Below are positions 44,649 to 52,593 of a DNA stretch of 64,000 nt, piece by piece; positions within the stretch are counted from its first letter, which is position 1; each line of letters opens with the position of its first letter. The notes under the pieces were generated by a model. That model had not been told where the DNA came from. It made no database searches and saw only the letters and a list, made by a program, of their open reading frames with translations. The translations under genes were made by a program, and so were the position numbers. Source of the DNA: Chitinophagales bacterium (GTDB taxonomy: Bacteria; Bacteroidota; Bacteroidia; Chitinophagales; Saprospiraceae); contig JAFLBP010000010.1 in NCBI GenBank assembly GCA_017303875.1, positions 1 to 64,000 on the forward strand, given 5' to 3'.

Positions 44649-45323
44649 TTATGCACCCGCCATCAGGGCTTGCAGGGCCGCTACATTGGCTTGTTCATCG
44701 AAAATGGCCTGCACGGGAATGGTAAAACCGGGGATGACTTTGCTGCTGATTTCATCGCCGGGGCCGTGGCGGAAAGGCTGCTCGAAGTAGCTTTTGTCGG
44801 TAGGCTGTACCAGCAGGTACTGCTCAATAACCTGTTTATTCGGATCAATGATCCAGTATTCCTGAACGCCGTGGGCGGCATAATCGGCTTTTTTTATTAC
44901 CCGATCCACCTTTTCTGTTTTTTTGGAAAGTACCTCCACTGCCAGGTCGGGTGCAGGAAAAAGTACCTGATCGGGTGTAAACGCTGCGGCTTTTTCGGCC
45001 TTGAAAAATACAATATCCGGCTCGTAGTCATTGCGGGTCAGGGCGACCATTACTTTTTCTGTACCAACAACACCCAAACCTTTAATCCGCACATAAATGC
45101 TCATTAAAGAAGAAAGCAAATCCGTTATTTTCCAGTGCTTTCTCTTTACAGGCGAGTGAATCACCACCTGCCCATTAATAAACTCCGCTTTGGTATGCTC
45201 GTCAATCCATTCATAAAAGGAAAGGCGACGGGCATGTTCTTCCCGGACATTGGCATTCAGGCGCTCGATTAATACAAGCGCGTCTGGCTGATCCATTATT
45301 TTTTCTACGAGACCTTGGTTCAT
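44649..45323 (-). CDS. Uma2-family PD-(D/E)XK nuclease-like protein
   Basis: The 224-residue protein starts MNQGLVEKIMDQPD. The Uma2 core is visible: RLSFYEWIDEHTKAEFINGQVVIHSP, then YEPDIVFF (Asp), DLAVEVLSKKTEKVDRVIKKADYAAHGVQEYWIIDP (Glu-x-Leu core and EYWIIDP signature). Uma2 proteins have a restriction-endonuclease-like fold and are highly multi-copy in some phyla; their function is unknown. This copy keeps the acidic catalytic residues. Confidence 0.88.
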   Translation of the reverse strand: MNQGLVEKIMDQPDALVLIERLNANVREEHARRLSFYEWIDEHTKAEFINGQVVIHSPVKRKHWKITDLLSSLMSIYVRIKGLGVVGTEKVMVALTRNDYEPDIVFFKAEKAAAFTPDQVLFPAPDLAVEVLSKKTEKVDRVIKKADYAAHGVQEYWIIDPNKQVIEQYLLVQPTDKSYFEQPFRHGPGDEISSKVIPGFTIPVQAIFDEQANVAALQALMAGA

Positions 45324-45361
45324 TTTGCAAAAATACAGAAAAAGCAATAATTAAACAAAAC

Positions 45362-46507
45362 TCAAAACATCTTAAAAACACGACTCACCTGCTTCCGGTT
45401 GATACTTTCCGGCGTACTTTTCAGCAGTGCGTTGCGCAGGCGATAGCCCAGCGGCCCGCCGAGGTTGGAAAGCAGACCGATGCGGTAAGAGGTATTAACC
45501 ACATAATCGGTTTTGGCGCGCCTTGATTTTTCATACTGACTGAAAATTTGCTCCGGCGCTTCGCCTGTCTGTGCGGCAAGATGCTCGGCCAGAAACCAGG
45601 CGTCTTCCACGGCCTGACAAGCGCCCTGCCCCAGATTGGGTGTGGTGGCGTGGGCAGCATCGCCCAGCAGCACGACCCTCCCTTGATGCCAGCGAGCGAG
45701 GCGCGTCAGATCATAAAGATCATCGTGAAAAATATCCTTGTTTGCTGCGCTGCCGATTGCCTCGGCGTATAAGGCAGGAAATGCGCGCAGGCGTTGTTTC
45801 AGGTAGGCGCAATGATCGCCGCCGGGCGCCTGAAAACCCGCATTTTGTTTTTCGGTGTAATAAAAATATACTTTTCCGGGCGATACCTGCACCAAAGCGA
45901 CGCGCATGCCGCCTTCAGTGCCCCAGCATTCATATACCAGCTCCGGTTCGTCGAGTTGAAGATCAAGCATGCCGCGCCAGCAGGTATGGGTGGAATAACG
46001 CAGTGCCTGTGTACCAAAAATGCTGTGGCGGGTGGCGGAGCGCAGGCCGTCGGCGCCAATCAGCAGGTCGGAGCGGTCGGAACTGCCGTCTTCAAAAAAA
46101 GCACTTACCCCCGATGCGTCTTGCGTCAGATTTTTAAGGCGTTTACCGGTAAAAACCACGCCCTCGGGTAAATATTCCAGCAATACCTGCTGCAAAGCCC
46201 CCCGGTGGATGGACACGCTGGGTTCGCCGAATCGGGATTTCACCCACCGAATATCTATACATTGCAGGCTGCGGCGGCGATGATCGGTGATGTGCATGGC
46301 AGACAGTTCATTGCCCTGCGCATACACAGCCTCAGCACAGCCCAAGCGGCGAAAAACCTGCATGGCATTGGAGGCCATAACGATGCCCGCGCCAAGCGGA
46401 CGCAGCGCCGGAGCAGCATCGAAAACCTTGATTTTAAACCCTTTGCGATGGAGCGCGATGGCCGTTGTGAGTCCGCCAATACCGGCGCCGATGATATTGA
46501 TCTGCAT
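45362..46507 (-). CDS. FAD-dependent aromatic monooxygenase
   Basis: Flavoprotein hydroxylase of 381 residues of the PHBH/salicylate hydroxylase group. N-terminal FAD fold IIGAGIGGLTTAIAL; second motif LLIGADGLRSATR; GDAAHATTPNLGQGACQAVEDA near residue 275. Related proteins hydroxylate phenolic or indole-type aromatics, or (TetX-like) tetracyclines; the substrate cannot be assigned. It is divergent from a TetR-type regulator gene that shares the 57-base promoter region, so it is probably inducible by its substrate. Confidence 0.88.
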   Translation of the reverse strand: MQINIIGAGIGGLTTAIALHRKGFKIKVFDAAPALRPLGAGIVMASNAMQVFRRLGCAEAVYAQGNELSAMHITDHRRRSLQCIDIRWVKSRFGEPSVSIHRGALQQVLLEYLPEGVVFTGKRLKNLTQDASGVSAFFEDGSSDRSDLLIGADGLRSATRHSIFGTQALRYSTHTCWRGMLDLQLDEPELVYECWGTEGGMRVALVQVSPGKVYFYYTEKQNAGFQAPGGDHCAYLKQRLRAFPALYAEAIGSAANKDIFHDDLYDLTRLARWHQGRVVLLGDAAHATTPNLGQGACQAVEDAWFLAEHLAAQTGEAPEQIFSQYEKSRRAKTDYVVNTSYRIGLLSNLGGPLGYRLRNALLKSTPESINRKQVSRVFKMF

Positions 46508-46530
46508 ATTTTTTAAAGTTTAGGACAAAT

Positions 46531-46553
46531 GTACTAACTTTGCAGATTAGTAC
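46531..46553. promoter_or_regulatory. Operator of the TetR-type regulator with overlapping promoter
   Basis: GTACTAA and TTAGTAC form a perfect inverted repeat with a 9-base spacer. Flanking bases extend it imperfectly (GGACA.../...TGTTC). A plus-strand -7 box, TAACTTTG (46535-46542), lies inside it, so repressor binding would block transcription of the regulator and, from its position, of the monooxygenase. Confidence 0.7.
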
Positions 46554-46564
46554 AAGTGTTCTAA

Positions 46565-47203
46565 ATGGAAAAAATTTCAGCAACCAAGCATCGCATTCTC
46601 GATGCGGCCCTGCATTTGTTCAATACCAGGGGCGTAGCACAGGTTACGGTACGCGATATTGCCGCGCACCTGGGCATGAGTCATGGCAATTTATGCTACC
46701 ATTATCCCAATACCGGCACTTTGGTGGAAGCCTTGTATTATCGTTTAGTGTCGGAGATGGACACCGCCGTGGAGGCGAGTTTGCAGCAGGCTGCTGAAAG
46801 CGGTATTGATCTGGATTTTGCGTATGCGCAAATGCAGGTAGCGTTTAGCGGCTTGCAACGCTACAAATTTTTGATGCTGAATTTTGCGGATGTTATGCGT
46901 GCGTATCCTGCCCTGCGCGCACACTACCGCGCCCTCACACAGGCGCGCAAGGATCAATTTAATGTATTACTGAACGCGCTGGAGGTGGGTGGCTGGCTGG
47001 CGCCGGAACGCTATAAAAACCAACGCGCCGCCTGGGTTGAGCAGGCAGCGCTGATTGGAGATTTTTGGATCGCTTCCGCAGAAATTCTGTCGGACGATAC
47101 CCCGAAGGAGCAATTGGCACATTACCTCCGTCTGTTTATATTGTCTTTAAAGCCCTTGATGGGCGATAAAGGGCTGGACTGGGCCGAAAAGCTGGGATAT
47201 TAG
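46565..47203 (+). CDS. TetR/AcrR-family transcriptional regulator
   Basis: Protein of 212 residues: N-terminal HTH (KHRILDAALHLFNTRGVAQVTVRDIAAHLGMSHGNLCYHYPNTGTLVEALYY, residues 7-58) and an all-helical ligand domain. The recognition helix has HGNLCYHYPN instead of the common xxxLYYHFxx. It probably represses itself and the divergent monooxygenase via the palindrome at 46531-46553. The 3' end overlaps the convergent DUF2807 gene by four bases. Confidence 0.9.
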   Translation: MEKISATKHRILDAALHLFNTRGVAQVTVRDIAAHLGMSHGNLCYHYPNTGTLVEALYYRLVSEMDTAVEASLQQAAESGIDLDFAYAQMQVAFSGLQRYKFLMLNFADVMRAYPALRAHYRALTQARKDQFNVLLNALEVGGWLAPERYKNQRAAWVEQAALIGDFWIASAEILSDDTPKEQLAHYLRLFILSLKPLMGDKGLDWAEKLGY

Positions 47204-47928
47204 TCCAGCCGTTTCACTTTTCCCGAACCGGAAACATCGGCATTGATGGAAGGGCTTCCTTTATAAAACACGTCGCCGCTGCCGGAAATACTGGCATCCA
47301 GCGTTTGCGCGACATCAGCTTTGACCGAGCCTGAGCCGGCAATGTCCACGTCGAGTTTTCCGACGAGCAGGGAAACCGCATCTACATCGCCGCTACCGGC
47401 CACATCTACTTTCATGTCGTTGCATTTGCCACCGAGGCTGATGTTTCCGCTGCCGGCAATGCCGCATTTGATTTGTCCAATATTGGCATCGGGCAGGATG
47501 ACGTCGCCACTGCCGGCGATGTCAATATCCAGGCGATCGCTGCTGAGGGGTGTGAGGAAACGGATAATTCCGGAGCCGGCGATGGAGAGGTGATCAAAAG
47601 CGGGACCTTTGACGATGATTTTTATTTTGTCGTGGTTGCGCACATTTTCTTCAAAGAAAATATGGAGGCGGTCGCCGTCGAGTTCCGTTTTCAGGATGGG
47701 CAGGATGCTTTCCTGGGCTTGTACTTCCACATAGAACTGGTCGGAGACACTGACTTCGATATCGGAGGAGACCTCACTGGAGATGCCTTTGAACCCATTT
47801 ACGGAACGCGTTTCGGTTCTGGTAGCGCCGCTAACGCTAACGCCGGGAGTAAAGCCGGTACAACTGAGGAAGCGAAAACCGAGCACAAAGATGGCAACGG
47901 CGCCCATAAAAATCAGCAGATTACGCAT
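47200..47928 (-). CDS. DUF2807 (head GIN) exported protein
   Basis: A 242-residue protein with a hydrophobic N-terminus (MRNLLIFMGAVAIFVLGFRFLSC) that may be a signal or a lipobox (Cys23). The rest is a right-handed beta-helix built of about nine repeats containing IAGSGD, VAGSGD or ISGSGD. DUF2807 proteins are common in Bacteroidota; their function is unknown. The ATG at 47928 is preferred to an in-frame TTG 30 bases upstream. Confidence 0.88.
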   Translation of the reverse strand: MRNLLIFMGAVAIFVLGFRFLSCTGFTPGVSVSGATRTETRSVNGFKGISSEVSSDIEVSVSDQFYVEVQAQESILPILKTELDGDRLHIFFEENVRNHDKIKIIVKGPAFDHLSIAGSGIIRFLTPLSSDRLDIDIAGSGDVILPDANIGQIKCGIAGSGNISLGGKCNDMKVDVAGSGDVDAVSLLVGKLDVDIAGSGSVKADVAQTLDASISGSGDVFYKGSPSINADVSGSGKVKRLD

Positions 47929-48034
47929 AGGAAAGGTGGTTTTACGTTGCTTTGGCAACAGTTTACTACATTTGTACCTGCTCTGACAGCCGCCGGGGCC
48001 AACAGGTTACAGCACAAATCTACTTTTTTTCGAG

Positions 48035-48412
48035 ATGTCTGCCATTTTTTTCTCCCTGATTACCACCCTTTTTTCGATCAACACCCCTACCCTGCCGCCC
48101 GTTTCAATGGTGGAATGGACAAAAGGTGTTGAACATGATTTTGGCCTCATTCCTCGCGGCCGACCGGTTTACCACGCTTTTGTTTTTAAAAATATCTCTT
48201 CCGACACCTTGCGTGTTGAGACAGTACGCACTACCTGCGGCTGCACTGCGGCCGAGTGGACAGAAAGCCCCATCGCGCCCGGCGCGGAAGGCACCCTCAG
48301 CATTGAATACGATGCTTATAAAACCGGCCATTTCCAGAAAAAAATCCGCGTTTTCTTTGATCGCCAGCGCAAAGCGGAATTTCTGAGCATCGAAGGCGAG
48401 GTGAGCCCCTGA
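48035..48412 (+). CDS. DUF1573-domain protein
   Basis: The 125-residue product has a hydrophobic N-terminus and one DUF1573 Ig-like domain: EHDFGLIPRGRPVYHAFVFKNIS, TTCGCTAAEWTESPIAPGAEGTLSIEYD with the characteristic TTCGCT and PI.PG, ending in a GEV strand. It is probably periplasmic; the cellular role is unknown. Divergent from the DUF2807 gene. Confidence 0.85.
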   Translation: MSAIFFSLITTLFSINTPTLPPVSMVEWTKGVEHDFGLIPRGRPVYHAFVFKNISSDTLRVETVRTTCGCTAAEWTESPIAPGAEGTLSIEYDAYKTGHFQKKIRVFFDRQRKAEFLSIEGEVSP

Positions 48413-48510
48413 TCTTTTACCCAAAAAAGGGAGCGCTGCGCAAGGCAGGCCCCCGGGAAAACTGTACAGTATAATGCAAAAAACTGTACCATGAGAACGA
48501 AAGTAGCAGA

Positions 48511-49071
48511 CTATTGCTGCACCACCTGCGGGCGCAGGGTTTCAACCAAGGCCCCGACCTGACCAATAATATTATCGGGCAAGCCATTTTGTTTGGCGCC
48601 TTTTACGAGGTCGTCAATAAAGGCATCGAAATGGGCATTGTTTGATTTGCCCTTCATACGGCCATTTTTGGCGGGATTATGCGCATCTACCATGTTCATG
48701 CCTGAATAGGTAAAGTTCTTAGCGCCGGTTGCCACGCAGAAAAAGTCGGTCAGGGAATTGCTGAGGGTTTGAAATCCGCTCAGGTTTCCGCTGGTCACTT
48801 CGCCCAGCAAGACTTCAAAAAAGCCATTGATGCGGCTGTCGCCGGCGATGACAAAGATAGTACTGTCTACTACCGAGCGAATTCCCAGACGTCCTTTTTC
48901 GATCATCTTACCAGGATTGGCAGGATCAGCTACGAGTGCCGTGCCGCCAAGGGTATCGTAGAGGGTGGGTTCTACGACCATTGGCTCATCGTCCTCTTTA
49001 CAAGCCGGCATAACAGCGGCTGAGAGGAAACAGAGTACTGCAGTGGACAGGACAAACAGTAATTTTTTCAT
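48511..49071 (-). CDS. Lipoprotein with a group 1 truncated-haemoglobin domain
   Basis: Protein of 186 residues. Lipoprotein signal with Cys24 (SAAVMPAC), acidic linker, then a globin-like domain from residue 37: TLYDTLGGTALV, GDSRINGFFEVL, and YSGMNMVDAH with His131 in the position of the proximal haem ligand, followed by NAHFDAFIDDLVKGAKQNGL. This is the order of motifs in group 1 (trHbN) proteins, although the distal Tyr-Gln pattern is not obvious and about 15 extra residues separate the first helices. A membrane-attached, non-cytoplasmic globin is uncommon; oxygen/NO handling or haem binding at the envelope is possible. The downstream member of a pair with the 49083 gene (11 bases apart). 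Confidence 0.75.
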   Translation of the reverse strand: MKKLLFVLSTAVLCFLSAAVMPACKEDDEPMVVEPTLYDTLGGTALVADPANPGKMIEKGRLGIRSVVDSTIFVIAGDSRINGFFEVLLGEVTSGNLSGFQTLSNSLTDFFCVATGAKNFTYSGMNMVDAHNPAKNGRMKGKSNNAHFDAFIDDLVKGAKQNGLPDNIIGQVGALVETLRPQVVQQ

Positions 49072-49082
49072 GTTTAAATCAT

Positions 49083-49484
49083 TTAAAAGTTGGAAAATAT
49101 GCGTGAGAAAAAGGAGGGCGCTTTAACCGGACAGCCCCCGGCCATGGCTTCTGCCGTAGGGATATGTCGTTTCAGGGGCAGTCCGGTGGCCTGACCTAAT
49201 GCGGTGGTCAGTGCATCCGCATCTACCTGCGTCGGGTAATAGGAGAATACCACATTGTTATAATCGGCATTACAGACAGCACGCACAACGCCCGGCTGCT
49301 GTTGCAACCAGGCGTTGATACTTGCAATATCTGTTTCCTGAATATCTTGTTGAAAGTCTGCGCGGGCAAGCGCCAGCGTTTGCGCATCGGCATTGGCCGG
49401 ACGAGCGACCATGTAAATGTGGACAGCCAGGGTCAGTAGCAGCAGTCCGAATGCGCCGGCAATAATTTTGATTACATTTTTCAT
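49083..49484 (-). CDS. Small membrane-anchored protein with an HMA-like domain
   Basis: Protein of 133 residues: one N-terminal membrane helix (KIIAGAFGLLLLTLAVHIYMVA), then a domain whose pattern INAWLQQQPGVVRAVCNADYNNVVFSYYPTQVDADALTTAL resembles the ferredoxin-like fold of heavy-metal-associated domains but lacks the CxxC. The tail has a single Cys (GGCPVKAP). No assigned function. It is immediately upstream of the globin lipoprotein gene and likely co-transcribed, hinting at a joint envelope haem or redox role. Confidence 0.65.
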   Translation of the reverse strand: MKNVIKIIAGAFGLLLLTLAVHIYMVARPANADAQTLALARADFQQDIQETDIASINAWLQQQPGVVRAVCNADYNNVVFSYYPTQVDADALTTALGQATGLPLKRHIPTAEAMAGGCPVKAPSFFSRIFSNF

Positions 49485-49551
49485 AACTCCCGAAACCCGG
49501 ATTTGCCGGGCACAAACTCATATACGAGCGGGAGTTGGTTTTGGTTTTATC

Positions 49552-49761
49552 AGGTTTGGAGGTTCGGGGTTTGGAGGTTTGGGGTTCGGGGTTTGGAGGT
49601 TTGGGGTTCGGGGTTTGGAGGTTCCAAATATTTAATTTTCAGGCGAAGCCTGAGAACTGATGCCCTGAGTCTTATAACCCTGAACCCCGAACCTACGAAC
49701 CTCCAAACCCCGAACCTCCAAACCCCGAACCCCGAACCTCCAAACCCCGAACCTCCGAACC
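49552..49761. repeat. Inverted arrays of ggtttggaggttcgggg words
   Basis: Left array 49552-49623 is built from ggtttggaggttcgggg variants; right array 49682-49761 from their complement (ccccgaacctccaaacc). The approximately 58-base centre is unique. The structure could form a long cruciform and ends at the stop codon of the 49764 gene. Confidence 0.8.
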
Positions 49762-49763
49762 TT

Positions 49764-52355
49764 TTACTGCACAATCAAACGACCGGAGCTGATCAGGCGG
49801 CCATTTTCCCGAATCGAGAAGGCATACACCCCGGAAGGCAGGTGGCCTCGATCGAGTGTGAGCTGGCTGCCGGAGAACTGCAGGGTGCGCAGGGTGCGGC
49901 CCAAAGCGTCGGTAAGTTCAAATGTACCTTGCTGCAACGGCGAAACCCCTTGAATATCAAGAATGGTCTGCGTATCAAATGGATTAGGACGTGCCTGCAC
50001 CCGCGCACCGAAGGCCTCCGGATTATCTACATCTACCACCACATACGGCGCACCGAGGGTATGCCAAACGGTGTTCGTTACAACCGCCTCATTAAAATCA
50101 AAATAAATGGAGGCTGTATTTTCAATGACAATACCATCGGGCAAATCCGGTTGCTGGCTGATCTGGAACTGCACAAAGCCATTGGAGGCTGGCTCGTTGA
50201 CATTGCTGTCGGGCAGCGCAATCGGATCAAAAACAAAGTGTAGGATACCACCGGGATACACATCCAGACGATACGGATGGCTGGAAGCGCCCGCGCGCAG
50301 GGTGCTCCAGTTGAGGTATTGCGACAGGGTGTCAATGATCACCACGCGGAATGCCGTATCCGTACCTGTATTCTGGAAGCGGATTTTGTAGTTCAGGTCG
50401 GTGTTGGCGCGCAGGTAATTTTTATCGCCATAACCTGTCGGAATGGCCGCTTTATCATTCGGATCATAAGAACCAACAACGACATTACAATCGCGGTCAA
50501 AATTATCCCGGTTGTCATTTTCCGGGAAGCTGTTGATTAGTCCGGGGGTGTTTATCAGTCCGGCGCAGCCCTCAATGCTGCTTGCCGGAATGCTCAGGAC
50601 AGGATAATTTTCCACCTGATCGGCTTCGATGCGCCAGGTAGCGCCATTGGCCGGCATCTTGATGGTGATGGAATCGCCCGCATCTAACTGGAAGGTACCA
50701 TTGCGATACAAAATCACATCCTCGATTACGATATAGCTTTCCGGCTGGGCCATATTCGCTAAACCCGTATTGGAAATGGCGAGGTATACACTATCGCCGA
50801 CGCAGAATGCATTGGTTTCCACAACCGGCCCGAGCCAGGTTTCGGTATTGCAGGAGTCGGGCGGGAAAATGGTTGCTGTATTACAGACAGTCTGGCCCAG
50901 CTCGGCATCGCAGCTCAGTTTAGCAACGATGTAAAAATAATCGCAGCTCAAAGGCGGAATGGTACCCAGCATAAAGTGATAGGTGTTATTTCCGAGATCT
51001 GTCCACGACACATTGGCATCCTGGAAAACATATAAAGGATCTAATTTTACTTCCACATACGAATTGGGCTGGGCCACAAAACCATTGTTGCAATAGCGCA
51101 CGCGAATCACATTGTTAAAACAGCGACGCAGAATGGTCATACCCATATCTACCTGCAAATTCGGGCAAAGTGTGGTGGTTTGCAAGCCAAAATTCACCAC
51201 ATGCTCTGTACTCGGATCGGAGGAGCTGATGTAGTACGTATTGGGGCAATTGCTCGACCAGCCGGCGGGCAGTATTACTTGCACCTGAATAGCCGTATCC
51301 AGGCCATTGATGGTAAGCGTGTGATCATAAACCGCAGTCGACGGTATGGAATAAGTTACATTACTTGGCAGGCGCGTAATCCGCACGCCGAAAAGTGAAG
51401 TAGTTGGTTCGGAAGCATCATATTGGCAGTTGGGGATGCTGTCGAAATAAATGGTGCCACTCAGGTGAAAAGTTCTATCGGTCGGGAAAGAGATAATCTG
51501 TTCGCAGGAAGCGACCACCGCCGCGCCTTCCATACCCTGCCAGCGCCGCACAAACCAGTTGTAGCCGTAAGGGCTGGTTTCATACGTAATGGTATACACC
51601 GTATCTTCAACTGTCGGGCAGGCACTGAGGTCAAAAGCCATAGAACCAAACTGGTCAAAAATGGCCGTTTCGCCGCTGTTATAGGCATTTACCAATTGCA
51701 CGGCACCAAGGCCCAGGCTCACTACCTGTGCGGGCGGACAAGTTATGCAGGACGAGCATTCGCTCTGCGGGTCATCTACCACAACGGTGGTGGTACAGGT
51801 GCCGGGACTAACGCCAGTGTTGGATGCAGCAAACGTAACGAGGTGTACGCCCAGGTCGTTGCAATCATAAGTCAGCGTATCATTACCGTCGAGGGTAGCG
51901 TTGACGGCGCCCAGTTCGGGGCAATCGCCAGTCAGGCCAATGTTCAGATCTTCACTGGTGAGGCTGACGGCTTGGCCGCCACTCAGGTTGACTACCGTGA
52001 GGCGTTTGCAATCCAATTTTTCGGCCACTTTGATGTTGCCCCAGCATTTATTGCCGGAAGAGGGTTCGGTAACACGCACCTGATAGGTTTTCCCGTAATC
52101 GGCGCTGCTCAGCACTGCTGGCACCCAGGGGCCATTGCCCAAAGGCGCGACTTTATCAATTTGAACCGGCCAGTCTTCCGTAGGCACAGTATAGGTGCCT
52201 TCCAGAACTTCAGGGGCAATAACGGTGTGCATACAGGTAGAATCCAGGGAGATTTGCACCAGGTCGTTACACACCAGGGCAGTTTGTGCGTGCAGTTTGA
52301 GCACTGCCGGCAAAAGCAGCAAAAGCAGGAATAGAAGTCGGAATTTCTTTTTCAT
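49764..52355 (-). CDS. Large type IX-sorted surface protein with DUF7619-type domain (module copy A)
   Basis: The 863-residue protein has a signal peptide (MKKKFRLLFLLLLLLPAVLKLHAQ). Residues 25-290 hold Cys-rich Ig/HYR-like sections; 300-400 a carboxypeptidase-regulatory-like domain (GTIYFDSIPNCQYDASEPTTSLFGVRI). About 630-790 is a DUF7619-type domain (SYDPNDKAAIP, YKIRFQNTGTDTAF, LPDSNVNEP, ENTASIYFDFN). The last 75 residues (RPNPFDTQT...SGRLIVQ) are a type A type IX sorting domain. Closely similar in its second half to the 59799 protein. Divergent from, and 238 bases away from, the 52594 gene. Confidence 0.85.
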   Translation of the reverse strand: MKKKFRLLFLLLLLLPAVLKLHAQTALVCNDLVQISLDSTCMHTVIAPEVLEGTYTVPTEDWPVQIDKVAPLGNGPWVPAVLSSADYGKTYQVRVTEPSSGNKCWGNIKVAEKLDCKRLTVVNLSGGQAVSLTSEDLNIGLTGDCPELGAVNATLDGNDTLTYDCNDLGVHLVTFAASNTGVSPGTCTTTVVVDDPQSECSSCITCPPAQVVSLGLGAVQLVNAYNSGETAIFDQFGSMAFDLSACPTVEDTVYTITYETSPYGYNWFVRRWQGMEGAAVVASCEQIISFPTDRTFHLSGTIYFDSIPNCQYDASEPTTSLFGVRITRLPSNVTYSIPSTAVYDHTLTINGLDTAIQVQVILPAGWSSNCPNTYYISSSDPSTEHVVNFGLQTTTLCPNLQVDMGMTILRRCFNNVIRVRYCNNGFVAQPNSYVEVKLDPLYVFQDANVSWTDLGNNTYHFMLGTIPPLSCDYFYIVAKLSCDAELGQTVCNTATIFPPDSCNTETWLGPVVETNAFCVGDSVYLAISNTGLANMAQPESYIVIEDVILYRNGTFQLDAGDSITIKMPANGATWRIEADQVENYPVLSIPASSIEGCAGLINTPGLINSFPENDNRDNFDRDCNVVVGSYDPNDKAAIPTGYGDKNYLRANTDLNYKIRFQNTGTDTAFRVVIIDTLSQYLNWSTLRAGASSHPYRLDVYPGGILHFVFDPIALPDSNVNEPASNGFVQFQISQQPDLPDGIVIENTASIYFDFNEAVVTNTVWHTLGAPYVVVDVDNPEAFGARVQARPNPFDTQTILDIQGVSPLQQGTFELTDALGRTLRTLQFSGSQLTLDRGHLPSGVYAFSIRENGRLISSGRLIVQ

Positions 52356-52593
52356 AGGACTGTCGAATTATACCAAGATTTGGGTGGATTTGAATGGTGA
52401 TAAAGATTTTTTTGCAAAAAAATCAGGCGAAAACGGATTTCAAAACCACTTGTACAACGCTGCCGCAGGGTGGCTTTAATTTCACGATACAAAAGTGCGA
52501 CGACGCGTGTGGGAATAAAAGTACAAATTCATAGTTTTATAGAATTGAAATTTGACGAACTTTGTATTTAAATTTTAAAAGTCAATATTTTAT

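Noticed and set aside
45362..46507. Kynurenine 3-monooxygenase completing a tryptophan degradation pathway with the 11-kb dioxygenase
   Set aside because: The protein belongs to the broad PHBH group, is far from the dioxygenase gene and has its own TetR control; no kynureninase or 3-HAO gene is in the window.
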